This document shows, in pieces, positions 1-12,989 of a DNA stretch of 64,000 bases. The stretch is from Neckera pumila (lineage: Eukaryota > Streptophyta > Bryopsida > Hypnales > Neckeraceae), in contig OZ018408.1 of NCBI GenBank assembly GCA_963969595.1, forward strand, positions 48,609,022-48,673,021, written 5' to 3'. Made by a program: the position numbers and the translations under genes. Under the pieces are notes generated by a model, which saw nothing but the letters and a program-made list of their open reading frames with translations, ran no database searches and was not told the DNA's origin. Position 1 is the stretch's first letter. Every line of letters starts with the position of its first letter.

Positions 1-104
1 CTTTAGTTGCAGGTGGACCTTGAAACTCTAATTCCTAATTGGGTTATACTGGACTTCTACCTCTGGGTTCCTGACTAGCTTTGTAACTGGGCCTTCTACT
101 CTAA

Positions 105-171
105 GTTTTCTAAACTAGCTCCTAACTCGATTTTTTCTCTACTCCAGTGTTTTCTAAACTAGCTCCTAACT
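105..171. repeat. Direct repeat, 23 bp x 2
   Basis: A 23-base block, beginning GTTTTCTAAACTAGC, occurs at 105-127 and again at 149-171 without change, giving a 44-base period. It lies in anonymous repeat DNA with no coding potential and may be a short tandem duplication inside an old transposable element. Confidence 0.8.
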
Positions 172-463
172 AGCAAAAAACTATTAAAAAAAAAGGAAAG
201 TGGGACCCCGTACGGTATCATCCCTTGTTGATTTGTTTTTTAGCCATGATGTATGTGATTAGTTAGCAAATTGGAACAAGCTGGCCGGACTGGCTGCTAG
301 CTCGAACTAGGTACTAGCCCGACTGGGTACAGGTCCGCGTGCTAGGTACCGGCCCGTTGCTGGCTATTGGTTTTCTCCAAAATTTCTCCAAACACACCTC
401 GGATTCCTTTAGGGGAACCCACTTATACAAAAGTTAAACTGGATTTTTAGAGAGTAAGGATCA

Positions 464-850
464 GGATCAAAGCTCCGCCGTCCGGGGGGTTAGGCCTAAA
501 TCCTTGGACACAAACTTAACTTACAAAGTCACATGCTATTTTTCTCACACTAGGATTTTAATATCTTGGAAACTAAACTTTGGAGCTAAGCACTAAAGAG
601 GTTCGAAGCTTCGCCGTCAAGTTGGGTTTAACACCGACTCTAGAACCTCGTGGCACTCCAGGGGTTCAAAGCTCCACCGTCCAGGATTGTTTTAACACGT
701 ACTCTAGGACTTGACTTAATCGTGGGTTCAAAGCTTTGCCGTCCAAGGGGGGGGGATCCCACACAACAAGAAAGACTTTAGAAGATAGAAGAAACACACA
801 AAGAAAGGAACTTGTAAGGAGGGTCAAAGCTTCACCGTCTCCAAGGGGGG
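464..850. repeat. Imperfect tandem repeat, ~62-bp unit
   Basis: The motif GGGTTCAAAGCTTCGCCGTC recurs with small changes at about 464, 599, 661, 723 and 821. The 599, 661 and 723 copies are spaced exactly 62 bases apart. The 599 and 661 units also share a following block (GTTTTAACAC..ACTCTAG), so whole units, not only the motif, are repeated. Each motif is followed by a G-run. The open frames here on the minus strand follow the repeat and have no recognisable product. Confidence 0.75.
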
Positions 851-859
851 TCCACTCAA

Positions 860-2350
860 CCAGAGACACGTTAGAAGAAGGTAAGAACTGACTTAAGAGA
901 ACACACGAGTTAGTATAACAAGGTAAAGCAAATGACTCACACTCTAAAAGCCCCCCAAAGCGGCATTCGCCAAGGTACGAAGGGGGGTGACTTTAGGATT
1001 AGTACAAGACACGAAAGACTCTAAAGACATGAGGGTTAGCTCACAAGAACGTATGAAAACACAAGAAAAGTACACAAGGAGTATACAAGGCAAGATAGAA
1101 AGATCCTAAGGATCTTCAAAGCTTGAAATGCAACAACAAAAGGAGCCAAATGTGCTCCAAAAACACCATAGAGTTTTTTGGCTTCAAACACCAAAATATC
1201 CAAAATGACTTGGACCCACGGACCAAAAAACAAGTATGGGGGTGATTTTAGAGAGGGAAGTGGAGTCCTTTTATAGGTTTCCAAGGGCTCACTCCCTCCC
1301 CCCTAAATTCCTACTAGTAACCTTATCAACTTGGATTTTCATCCTCATCCTCAAAGATTTTCATCATAATCCTAAAATTTCACTTTCTACTATCTATGAT
1401 GGACCAACGTCCTAACTTTTGGAGATCAGCCTCAAATGTCAAACGGACTGCGCCATTGGATCTAGAATGCCATTTTTGGTCGTAGAACCCTCTATCCCCC
1501 GTACCAGGATCAAAATCCCATCGTAGACTAGTCTAGATTAAAAACCCAATTGTGGTAAATTTTCAACTCTTGGGGGGGTCCTAAATTGAGAAAAGCAATT
1601 AGCTTGGAGTCTCCAAGAGGTAAAAAGGAGTAGGAAAAGACTCCTTGTTGATGTTGTTTTGTCGTCGAGTGTCCCCGGAATGCTGATTAAAGTTGCAGGG
1701 ATGTCGCAACGTGATTAATTCCAGTGGAATCTTGCCGGTTCGGGTACTTGCCGCTATCAAAATGCTGCAAAACTTATTGGAACGCATTATTAGCATAAAA
1801 AAAGCTACCCTAATTTTTAGTGAGATTTTACCGCAGCCTGGGTAATTTACAAGAAATTCCCGTTGGAGGTTAGAATTGTTGACCACTCGAAAAAGGTTCT
1901 TCTGCAATTTGAAAGGTGCCGAGAATTTTTGTGGGACCTCTTAAGGAGCCTCGCAAACAATGTAGAGGTGTGTTTCCGTATTTGGCACAATTGGTCAGTG
2001 GAGGCCTAAATCGGCCGTCTCCTCAAATTGTCGATGATGCGGGAATCTTTTGCGGATGAGGGAATCTTGACGAACCGATTTTGCTGTTGCATTCTTGGCA
2101 TGGGATTCACCCCAAAACACCAGCCTTGGGCTATAGATTCCTCCACGGCCTTGTTTTGAGTTTAGTGGCTCCTGCATGCTAACAATTGGGGTTTCAGGAA
2201 TTCATCGATCTAATGAGGAATTCAAAACCTAATCTAGGACCTGACATATGGCTCACTGTGAATCCCTAGGACCAATTTAGCCATGCATCGCCACCTTCCA
2301 ATGGGAATTAGCCCTGCTGGGACTATGTGACTAAAATCCTCCAAATCCCG
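860..2350. other. Gene-free stretch, probable old repeat DNA
   Basis: This stretch is less AT-rich than most intergenic DNA in the window, with several G- or C-runs. It holds only short open frames (up to about 100 codons) on the minus strand, none with a recognisable domain. Its position between a tandem array and a dispersed repeat suggests the inside of a decayed retroelement, but no reverse transcriptase, gag or protease motif was seen. Confidence 0.4.
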
Positions 2351-2354
2351 CTAT

Positions 2355-2545
2355 CTTGTGGTTTAGACTCTATTTCTAGGCGAGGTTTAGGGACGTTTTA
2401 GGTATAAAATCAAAACTAGACCAAATACTATAATGGGTATGGTACAACCTCATTTTGGTTCTATACTCTTTTTATGTCTTTTTGTATAATTTTACCTATT
2501 CTAAATTGCAAATTTCAAAAAAAAGAAATCCAGAATCCTAAGAAA
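2355..2545 (+). repeat. Dispersed repeat R1, copy 1
   Basis: About 190 bases starting near GTTTAGACTCTATTTC and ending in an A-rich run are recognisably the same as the reverse complement of 33375-33560. Shared blocks include GAGRTTTAGGGA, TTTTAGGKATAAAATC, TTTTTGTAT and AAATTGCAAA. Both copies end near a GGGAGCT motif. A stretch reading TGTAACAACCC in copy 2 resembles the start of some plant Gypsy LTRs, so this may be an LTR edge, but no paired LTR was found. Confidence 0.6.
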
Positions 2546-2699
2546 CAATTTGGGAGCTTACAAAAGGTCATGGCAATATGCAATGAACATGCAAAGTGTG
2601 AGCACCACAATTGTTCTTACAAAGAGAAATAGGCCATCCCACTAGCTTGTAGATTACAAAAAGATTTTTGATCATCACAAAGGCACTGCAACCAATTCA

Positions 2700-3496
2700 T
2701 ATTGGGATATGACTACACTTGAAAGTGTATCTCTTCATCTACTTCAAAATTTCTTCCATAAAAACTACAAAGACATCGACAATTGGTTTTTTATCAAACC
2801 AATCATGAGAGCTCCACACTTACGAAATCTAAGTCAATCTGGGGATGCGGTATACAATTGTGTTGCAACTATAAGTAAACATCGCCCTCAAGAAATATAA
2901 CATATTAATATTCCAGATTCTGGAAGTAGTGACATAGAAGGTCTAGCATCTACTAGCACAATTCAATATAGTCAAACATCCAATCTTGTGAGACACCATG
3001 GCGTGGATGATTCTATCATGAAAAATTCTCTATTTTGTCAAGTAGCAATGACTTTTGATTTTTCCATTGCCTCTCATGGTCGACACCCTCTCCTATTTAA
3101 ACAATATGCTCTCCTGATCACCTAGTACTCTCTCCCAGTCATATGGTTGCCTCTCACCTTGCAAACAATCCTTTAGATCTTGTAAGACTCTCATCCTCTG
3201 AAGCTTCATTTATAGACCTCACTAAGAAATTTGGGAATACAGGTTAGCGCCAATAATCAATTCCCAATCACAAGCAAATTGCAGAGGCCACACAAAACAC
3301 TAGTGAAAATCTAATGAAGGCAGCGGAAAAATTGAATAAACAAGATAGGAAGTTGCAATGGAATATCTTTCAAGAGCAACTAAATTACAGCAAAAAGCGA
3401 GACATGATTGCTCAAGAAAATGCATGTTTGACACATATCAATCAAGGAGCCCTTGTTCAAGCAATCACTGGACTTACACAAGTTCTCACTTTTTAG
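2700..3496 (+). pseudogene. Possible companion ORF of a Harbinger transposon (relic)
   Basis: Two short plus-strand frames lie here: 2709-2900 (63 codons) and 3314-3496 (60 codons, ending LVQAITGLTQVLTF). The second is Lys/Gln/Glu-rich and helical, like the C-terminal tail of the Myb/trihelix-like second protein that PIF/Harbinger elements carry beside the transposase. The pieces are separated by stops and no intact DNA-binding domain can be read. They point towards the transposase relic at 4104-5640 on the opposite strand. The link is inferred from position and composition; this could be unrelated sequence. Confidence 0.3.
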
Positions 3497-4103
3497 TCAA
3501 TGTTGGTCTGCATTGACCTCTTCTTTATCCATCTTGTCACAATGCTCTTCCTTACTTTGTGATGAATGAAGATGACCTTGTTCACTCCTTCTACCATTCT
3601 GCTACTAATCATGTGTATGGAGTTGAAAGTTTTGTTGCTATGAGTAATTACAAAGCTAGTGCTATTACATGACAGCAACAAGCTGATGCTACTATGGTGT
3701 GTTATCAAACTATAGTATGGAAAATCACAGAACTATGGAAAATCACAAAACTACTGCTGCTATAGAAAATTGCGCTCATAGAGTAGGTACTTCTAAATGA
3801 ACTCAAGATTCTTGTTCCAATAGATTCTTGTAATAGAAGATTTTTGAGGTGGAGATGCTCTGTAGTAGGCTTGTGATAAGTTGATGATCTGTAGAAAGAA
3901 TGATTGACATGGATGATTGACATGGTCACATAGGTGATCAACATGAATTTTGAAGATTGAACTTGCAAGGAAAAAACGTTGTAGAAAATTGGTAGACTAT
4001 GTACTTACTTGAGAAATCAAAGTAAATTGCGTTGTTTGCCAAGATATTACCCTAGTGCTTTTTGCATGTGTGTTGCTCGTGGAAGCTGTTGGATGCTCTC
4101 TTC

Positions 4104-5640
4104 TTATGCTTGAGCAACATCTTCTTGATTAGCTGCATCACCATTTGTTAAGCCTTCCATCTGCAAGAGCTCCATAAGTCTCTCTACCTCGTGGAGATCT
4201 TGCCCAAGAAGGGTGTTGTGCAAATGACAACATGCCATTATAATATCTAGCAAGAATGCAAACATAAAGTTCGGATTTCTTCATCAATTCACTAAACGTT
4301 TGTTTCAAAACCCCAAATGTGTATTCCACTACACTCTTTTCACGCTTGTGCTTGCGGCTGTAGAATTACTTTAGAATAGTTAATCTACCCTTTTGATGAG
4401 AATACATCATGACTCCTCATCAAAAGGTATCTACGGGCTGAAGTTTTGTCTTGATTTTTTGAAACTTTATTTGAAGATAGAAAATTGATTAGCTTTGTAA
4501 GAATGTAATTTGTTTTTCAATTGGTGCTCGGGAACAAAAGTTATGCCCCAAACAGCTTAAAACAAGGAAGGGAGGGGAGAGGGGGTAGCAAAATAAATTT
4601 GAATTTGAATTTAAAAATAAATAAAATCTCATAGATTACATTCTTGTCTACATAAAAAGCTTTGACTCATTCCATTTGGATTTGTTAAGAGAAAGTAATG
4701 GACAATTTTGTTTTTTGGGCAATTAAAGCATCTTTTTGAAAAAACAACTTGTAGAATTCATTTTTGAATGCAATTTTTACACTTTTTCAAAAACAAATTT
4801 CTACATGGTTTAGTTTGCTTGCTAGAAGAATCTCACTATTGGAATTAGTGCATTTTAAATTCCATTTTAGAGATATTATATATTTAGATTTTCTTTCTAA
4901 ATTATACCTACTTCTATTTAACAATTTTTTGAAGTATGAAAATTAATTTTTTTTGAATTTTTTTTCGTAGACTCTCAACTCAATTCTCCACCATAAAGAT
5001 TTAAAGCTCAACACTTTGCAGTGCAAAAAACTCAAGTTAAGAAGGTTCAAAGTCAAATAATCTAGTCTCGCAATGAGCTGAAAATTTGTTTTTTTTCACT
5101 TTAAAGGTTAAATGTAGATATCTTGCAATAAGTGTGGTCAAAAATTCTGAAATGTTTTACACACATTCTCATACTAGTTAAGCATAAGATCCTATAGAAC
5201 TTTAGATGTGAAAAGAAAACAATTTTCAATTTTTTTGACTCTTTGCTATAGACATGGTTGTTTTGAGTGATTTTTGGCCAAAAAAGGCCTTGGGCTTGTA
5301 GGGTTAAAAACCATGTTGATTGCATTAAAAACCTCTCACAACACCGTTGAAATTGTAGACTCGCCAACTACAAGATACTCTGAAACCACTAGAAGAGATG
5401 CACCTTGTATAAGCTTATAGATTGCTGCTATTGTCCAAACCCTAACATGAATGGCTTTCCAAAATTTGGTATCTTGCTTTTGAATATATGGTTCTTAAAT
5501 ACTTGCTAATTGGAATAGGGACTCTTTTGTCAATCTAAATCTGCAGTTCACCTTATATCAGTCTATATGGTGCATAGAAAGATAGGGAACCACATTGTTG
5601 ACCTTGGCTTAGCCAAAAATCCTAATTCGAAATCCAATAG
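4104..5640 (-). pseudogene. PIF/Harbinger transposase relic split by a TTAA element
   Basis: Reading the minus strand, 5640-5310 gives a frame-broken N-terminal part: CGSLSFYAPY, then LTKESLFQLA, PYIQKQDTKFWKAI and VWTIAAIYKLIQGASLLVVS, followed by YLVVGESTISTV. This is the helix-turn-helix region typical of DDE_Tnp_4 (Harbinger) transposases. From 4379 to 4104 comes the C-terminal part: RKHKREKSVVEYTFGVLKQTF, a one-base frameshift, then LLDIIMACCHLHNTLLGQDL and a stop at 4104-4106. The VxEYTFGxLK and ACCxLHN blocks are family hallmarks. Element A (4380-5308) lies between them. The catalytic core that should join the two parts (roughly 100 or more residues) is absent, so insertion was accompanied or followed by deletion. 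The gene is dead; stops and frameshifts are present on both sides. Confidence 0.75.
4380..5308 (-). mobile_element. TTAA-flanked element A (929 bp)
   Basis: Bounded by TTAA at 4380-4383 and 5305-5308. The right end reads CTTGTAGGGTTAA, matching the family end CCTTTAGGGGTTAA; the left end is diverged. Internal blocks are shared with elements B-E: a reverse-oriented TTTTGAGTGRTTTTTGG near the right end, GTGCTCGGGAACAAAAGTTATG near the left, and a GACAATTTTGTTTTTTGGGC block. There is no long open frame, so it is non-autonomous. It sits inside a Harbinger transposase relic. Confidence 0.75.
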
Positions 5641-8600
5641 TGTATTTGCATTGCTTATGCAAAAGTTGTAGACAAGACAAGACACACTACAATCCATCTC
5701 CTAGAGTGCATTGTGAACTTGATGGAAAGGTGTAATCTCCATTAGATTGTTTCTTCTCCTTTGCTCTGGTGGTTCCTTGCTAAGGCAAATATTTTGCAAT
5801 AGCATAATCAACGCCAACAAGTAGACCATAGTCTCCTTTGGCTCTATGATCATTGTGGAAATTCAAATTCAGACCAAAGTTTGGGTCTACCACAAATAAT
5901 GTCAGCCACAACTACTTGAGGGTAGTATAACTTTTGCCATTTTCACAAATATAATCAATATTGACTATGATCATGTAAAATAAGTTACAGAAAGAAGCAA
6001 ACTTGCAATCTTGCTTCCTTGAGCCAACCCTTCATATGAGCGATTTAGAATCTTTTCATGTTGCTACTTAGTGTCAAAAATTTATGCTTATAAATGGAAT
6101 AAAGAAAAGAAATCTAGATTAAGATAGCATCAATTGAACTCTTCATCATAGAAATCTTCATGAACTATATTTACATTGTTGTCTCCCATAGCATGAATTC
6201 TTAATATGAATTGATTAAATATGATCTCTCAACATGAAAGAGTTTAGTCACATGGACGAGTCATTTCAATGAAAATAAAACATTTGTGAATTGAAGTATG
6301 TGGAGATTCTCACCAATACTGTAGTGACAAACATGCTCCACGCTACAAAAGCTCTGTGGCACACACCTTTTCTATCACTGGCAACAATATACACCTCATT
6401 GAACACTTCAACATGTCTCTGCCAGCCAAATTGAAATTGAGAAGCTAGCGTTCGATTTGAAATAAGCGGCCCAAAATGAAGGAGCACGAGAAGAGGTTGA
6501 AAATGAATTTAGGGTTATGCGCGTGAGTGAATAAGAGCAATAGTTAACAATGATTCTCTTATGTGAATGCAATTCAATTCTCGGTGGTGATACGGAATGG
6601 AATTTGATAAATTTGGCCCTAGTGAGAAGAGAGCATTTGCAAGCTACACAATGCCAAACCTTCAACAAAGGTTCTTGAGGTCATCAGACCTCAATATAAC
6701 TGGTTTAGAAATGCTCAATGTAAACAAGATTTAGTATTTTTAAAACTCCGACGGTAGACCTTATTGTTCACATGATAAGTTGCTCAGGTGGGCAGGAACC
6801 ATTATAGTGACAATAGATATGGAAGCAAATTACAACAAAATCTTTGCTCAAAAAATCCATGATTGTAAGTTCAAGTCAGTTTCTAGAGATATTAGGAGGA
6901 CCCAGGCATGAGACCATTTTGCAACATTATATCATCTTCATGCATTAGTCTGTCACATTTTGCAAAGGAAAGGGGTTCAATCGTTGTAGGTAAGTGTGCC
7001 AATGATAGTAGATGGGAGATGTCTTCTGTCACTATCATCAAACAACTAGTGACTAGTATTGAACAACAACAACCTCTACCACATCAAAGGAAATGGAAGC
7101 AAAAGGTTGCACAAGAGCTTTGGAGCTAGACCAGCAAGGTGGCAAAGGCAAGAATCAATAGTGGTGCAGCCTTCTCCACCACCAAGTTAGTCTCCAACCT
7201 TCAAGTAGTTGAATTGAATCCAACATTTGCCTTTCATGCATTCCTTGCCTGATTCCTTGGTGAAATTGAGTAGGAGACTCTGTTGCTTTTAACCAATTAT
7301 ATAGATAAATTTTTAGGTGTTCTCAATGATTCATATATATGCAACTTGTTTGATGGTGGAAACACTAATTTCCAAAGAACTGGGAAGTGTGGCACTTTCA
7401 GTAAATGAATGGAATATCAATTAGTGTTTGGATAATGTTCAATTTTGCATGTGCCTTTGGTACGTTGATTGGGGCTTGCGGGGTAAAGTGTGCATAATTC
7501 CTTGCCTAAAGTGATCCACTTTGTGCTCTTAGAGGTTTATCCTCTAGAATCTTTATAGAAAATGATTGTCGCAAAGTTCTACAATTATCATTTTGCCATT
7601 GACATGGTGTTGATGTTGTTGTATGACAATTGAGAATGTTTTGATGTGCTTGAAGACGTAGTTGAATTTGTTGACAATGGAAATGAGTGAAGTGTGACAA
7701 AACTTAAACTTTGAGGACGCATAATACAATGTCTTGGTTGAGTGCATCTAGCAACAGGAGCAACAATGGTGCAAGACCAGTCCTTAGAGTGTATCCCTAA
7801 TCTTTCTTCATCAATTGACTTTTGAAGTAAAACAAAGAGTTTGTAAAAACTTGACTTGACCCTCAAAATGCAAAAATGGTTTGTGTATGTTGATATTGCA
7901 ACTCGGAAGCTCAATCACGGCTCCAAGTTTGCATTTGATGAATTTAGTGCCATATCTATTGAAAAATGATTTGCAACTAGAAAGTAGCTCTTGTGTTTTG
8001 AAATTGCCAATAAATTGCATGTTTGTCTAACCACCTTTGTCATTGTGAAGAACAAGTTGATTTTTTCATGTTGTTTTGACCATGTGCAATTCTCCAATGA
8101 ATTGTGGTAATGACAAACTTAAGGTAGGCGACTCTTAATGCGCCCGCTCTAAAATCAACCTCTAACAAAGAGGTACATTTTGCTTTCTTCAGTGTACCAT
8201 CAATGTACATTTCAGGATGGGGTCACTTTTAGTGATCATTGCGTTTCAACTTCAAAAAATTGTAACTAATTCCACAAAGGTCCAAAAAATATGAAACAAC
8301 TCATGTTAGATGCCAATTCCATTATTCTTCCCAAATAATTATTGAAAATTGTTAGTTGTTTCAAAGACTTTAGCTTCTCCCTAAATGCAATCAACTCTTA
8401 AAAGGTCGCTTTAAAAGCCGCCTATCTTATATGCTATGGTGAGAAATAGAATTGATAGCACAAGAAGAGGCATGGTTGGTAGTTTATCTTACAAGGTGAA
8501 ATTCTCACTTTTTTGATATTTTGAAATTGATGACATTAAAAAAGTATCAAACAAACTATTGCATTGGTTAAAATGTAACCCTAAACCCTTGGAGTTCTGA

Positions 8601-9140
8601 ACTTTATGATGATATTGAAAATAATAATTTAATTTTTTGGATTGGTTTAATCAATTATGTGCGTCATGAACTCTACTCTTTGTAAAAAAGTCTCACCCCA
8701 AGAATGCATCACACGGCTCTAATATATAAATTGAACATATTGTCATAGTCAACCAATATTTCAAATGCAAGGGCATTAAGATGTAACAATGGTTCATGTT
8801 GCAACCTATGCTCTCTCTACAATAGCTAATGCAATTCTATGCTCTCAATTCCTCTAAAAAATTCAATATCATGAGCACCAACATCATTTGCATATTTTTC
8901 AAATTGTGAATATTTTTAATTCTATAAATGTCAACTTTCTTCAATTTTTGTGTACAACAATATTCTCAAGTGATATATACTAGTATGTCAAGGGACAATT
9001 TTTTTTTGAATTCTAAGAAAATTTGACAAAAGATATAGTAATTCCAAATTATAGCCTACAAAATTGAATTTTAGACATATATCATTTTTGAGATTCATTT
9101 TCTTTCCAATCACAACTAATTTTTTCTTCAAACTTCCATA
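5640..9140. other. AT-rich stretch, no gene recognised
   Basis: Open frames of up to 108 codons occur on the minus strand (for example 7588-7914) and 73 codons on the plus strand (6908-7129), but none shows a domain, a conserved motif or flanking splice signals that extend it. The beginning may hold the 5' part of the Harbinger relic. Nothing else could be supported. Confidence 0.4.
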
Positions 9141-9259
9141 ATAATCTATTATATGTCATATACTACAACATCGATATATCTACTTTTGGACTTTGCCCAT
9201 TGATACTTATAGTATAGTTGTTTGAATGAAAATGTTTCAAATCTATACTCAATTTTGTT

Positions 9260-9282
9260 TGTCTCTCTCTCTCTATATATAC
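9260..9282. repeat. (CT)n/(TA)n microsatellite
   Basis: A CTCTCTCTCTCT run passes directly into TATATATATA. Confidence 0.8.
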
Positions 9283-9289
9283 TACGAAA

Positions 9290-12200
9290 GTCATTTGCAC
9301 CAATTGGAAGTGGTAGATAGATGCTTTGACAATTGCACCCAACAATGGGAAATGCGACCAACTTTAGTATTGGATTCATTCTAGCAAATATCTAATGGTG
9401 GTGACGTGGTATAATAACAAATCTATTGCTTTATTATCCGCTGCATATAGCTCCGTTGATGCGTCTAAGTCTTTATTTGAATGTGAATTGTTGGCATGTG
9501 ATTGACTCTATTGAAATTCCTTCTTTATCTAGGCTTGTCTATTATTGATCAAAAGAATAGTTGCAATGTTGACTTGCTAGCTAGATCAACTTGCGGCTAT
9601 TATTCTATCCAACTTGCGGTCATAAATGGTGGCATGGGATACTATGGCATGTCCTTGACTAATCTTCTGTCAATGTATACATTTTTTATTTTTCTTCAAT
9701 GATAGGTCGCATCATAACTCATTTAGAGTTTGATATTAGTGTTGCATATGCAATAATTAATGTGTGTAGGAGTCTAGAAGAACTTACATGCCAAATGCCA
9801 AGATGAGGAACGGGATGAGGAATTATAAAAATGCCTATTATAACATACCTTAGTTTGGGCATGGGACTTGTAAGTGGCAAGCTTGTGTCATTTGCAAAAG
9901 AGTGCACCAATATTATTGCCCCATGTGCCAAAAAGCAATGAGTGTTGGTTAGTGTTTTGTGAAGCTCTGTAACAATAGTAGAGAAGATGCAAGTGATGCT
10001 ATTATTTCTCTACATTACCAGACAAAAACAAGCATGACACTCAAAGGGAGGAATTAAGGCCAGCCTTATTTATCACACCATTCTTCTACATCTCGAGTAC
10101 TTCCTAGAATTTGGCTTCTAATTTAATGCTTGCGTAATCCTCAAGGCTACTATAGATTCTTCTTGGATTACCACAAAGTAATGAAATGACTTTTTAGGAT
10201 TAAAGTAAACCAACCAAAACTTGTTTGTCATTCAAAACCGCCACCTATTAAAGGCGCCAATTTTCATTTGGCTGCACTACATGCATACACTTGAGAGGAG
10301 CCGACAATTTTGAATGGATAGAAAGGATATACTTTTGAGACCATGTGATAGTAGATTCTTACTCTTAATGTGGGGTGATAGAGACGGCAAAGGTGGTACA
10401 CTACAAATAATTCGCTTATACAAATTTCTCTCGCAAATTTTCTAAAGTTTTAGGAGAATTATATTTTTTGTGAAGCAAGCGCATGCATTTGAAGTATTCC
10501 AAGGTGGTTCTAGGATGCTTCAAAAGTAGGAAAACACAAGAGAAAGAATGATGATGAACTACTTTTCACAATTTAGATACTTTTTACGATTTAAACAATG
10601 ATGTCAAATTTTTATTTCCAATAGTTGAAGAAACTTCGGAAAATTGTACCAATTTCATGGATTGTCTAAAAAACAAGGCTCCACTTACATCAAGCTTGCA
10701 TTAGAATTACTAAAGTTTGAAACATTAGCAACATTCATAATGCCCTCCAATATGCTGCATTTGTGATCGAATCAACTTGGTGATAGGATAATTTACTTTA
10801 GGGCTAATTTACACCACACGCAAGGCCTGTGGCTACTTTTATTGATTGGTTCCTCTTTTTGGTAGATGAGATAAGGCAGAATTTAGATAATGTCTCTAGA
10901 GTTTTTTAATAAAGCAACTTTGAGGAGGTCAAGAATCTCTAATACTACAAAATTAGGGCAATATTTTCTTCAAGGCCCATGTAAGATGTCATGTAGACAT
11001 TTTACCTACCAAATCTTCCTTGGATAAACACAAATTAGACCACATCCTATGTATTCACCAACCACATGACAAAGAATTCAAATGATAATGTAGTCAAGTC
11101 TTGGTGTAAACTTTTCATACTTTTTAAAATTGTTAAGAGATACAAGCAATTTATCAACCTTTTAGTTGATCTTATTAGGGCTTGAGTGTTACTTATAAGT
11201 TTCTTTTCTAGAAGATGATTTTTTTTATGGGAAGGTAATTTTTCTTTCACACAAAATACTCTTTATAAGAGGCTAAGCCTACTCCATGGTTATAGTCACC
11301 TTTTATACAGAAGTATGAGGATCTGAATTTTATTTATATAATTCAAATAAGATGTATTTAAGTATGCTAAAATCAACTTTGGAAATGGAGATGAATTTTA
11401 CATTTATAATTATAATTTCAATGTCGATATGAAAAAATATTTCTATAGGAAAATTAAAAGCCACAAGAATACATTTTTGTCTTAGGTTAATCAAATAGAA
11501 AGATTTTCTTAAGGTTTAATAAAATCATCCTATAAGTCAAGACATGTAGCCCCTTATTTAGCTTCTTTTCAAATTCTTATTCAAAATAAGTTTTTTTTGG
11601 AATGGCAACAAGTCCTTGATGTATATATGCAATGTAGTCTCACTGAATTTACTTTTCCTTAAATTTCACTACTAAAGATCTTTTGGCTTTTGGAGGGATT
11701 CAAAATTGTTAAGGTTGGACCAAAATTTCAAATTAGAAACGAGAGAACTCAATGAGACTAGGTTTCATGCAATCTTATGTTATTATCATCCCCCAAACCA
11801 CAAGGTCAATGATGATTCAAATGAAAATTTGAAGAATTGAAAGAAGGATCAATTAAAAACTATTTTTTATTATAAAATAATTATATTTTGTTAAAAATCT
11901 ACTTGGTAACTATTTTCTTAACAACAATTTTTTTGGTCAAATGACAAAATCCCAGTTTTTTTTAGTTCCAAATATTCATTACATATATGAAATTGACATG
12001 ACTATATTTATTTGTAAATGAAAAATTATTTCGATGGCTATGATATGGATTTTGTTGATGCCACTCAGACAAATTTTAAAATGTGTAGAGAATTTGTTTG
12101 TATACTTTGAAGCCAAGGATACATTTACTCTAAGGGTGATGAAAATGAGGGATGCAAATTATAATTCTTAGGGTTAAGAGGAATTTGATATATAACCCAC

Positions 12201-12650
12201 AAGAAGATAAATATTCCTCCATAATTGAAAATTCATTTACATACGTCAAGGAGAAAACACATGTAAACTTTGAAGGAACAAAAAGTCTCCATCTCCCTTG
12301 GGGGGGGTAATTACCCTCACTAAAATGTCCATTTCAATAATTGCTATTCCATACCTAGTGGTTAGGATTTGCATTCTTTGCCAAATAATTAAGCAAATTT
12401 GAAAAACGTGAATTGACACATGCATAAAAATTGAAAGATTTTTATTTTTATTTTTTTATAAAACTTTTTTTATTCCTAACTTTAGACATTGACCACTAGG
12501 TATGATATTGGAATGGGAGGCTCAAAGGAGAGCCAACTAGATTATTGTAAGTCTACCTCCAATATTGTAGTGGACAAAAATTATTATTTCCTACAAGATT
12601 CATGGTGAAGGTATTTGACAATAATAAGTTTAGTAATAAGAACCATAAGT
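9290..12650. other. AT-rich intergenic DNA upstream of OEP80
   Basis: No open frame above about 70 codons has a recognisable product. Many A/T homopolymer runs and a short G-run (12300-12306) are present. No inverted-end element could be delimited by eye. Confidence 0.4.
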
Positions 12651-12926
12651 TATTACTCAAACTTGGTTTGGATGTTTGTCGATGACGATTTTCGGGAGAC
12701 AATTTCGGCTTGCTGCTCTGGCCTTGCTGCGGGAGTGAGGCCGTTTTAGGGTTTGGTACACGCCGTGATTCGAGCAATTGCACAGTTCTGCTGCGCAATT
12801 GCGGCATTGCTAGTCGATTTCCATCCCGCATTGTTCAGTTTTCGACCAATTTTGCCGCGGACAATTACATATCGCATCACCGTGGTTTTTCCAGAGTTGC
12901 AGAAAGTGAAGGAATTCGAGGAGTCA

Positions 12927-12989
12927 ATGCGCTTGGAGCGATTCTTGCACAATGTAGGGCACGGAAAACCTTCGGAAGGCGATTCGTAA
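12927..12989 (+). promoter_or_regulatory. uORFs upstream of OEP80
   Basis: Upstream of the OEP80 ATG at 13056 there is a 20-codon reading frame (12927-12989, MRLERFLHNV...). Within it, in another frame, is a minimal start-stop pair ATG-TAG at 12952-12957. Both lie 70-130 bases before the main start, so if the mRNA leader includes this stretch they could lower translation. The transcription start cannot be seen, so the role is inferred. Confidence 0.4.

Noticed and set aside
666..1284. Minus-strand frames of 67 and 82 codons
   Set aside because: They track the 62-bp tandem repeat and T-rich DNA and contain no domain.
7506..8097. Cluster of minus-strand open frames (up to 108 codons)
   Set aside because: Overlap each other in several frames, Ser/Thr-rich low-complexity products, no motif; treated as chance.
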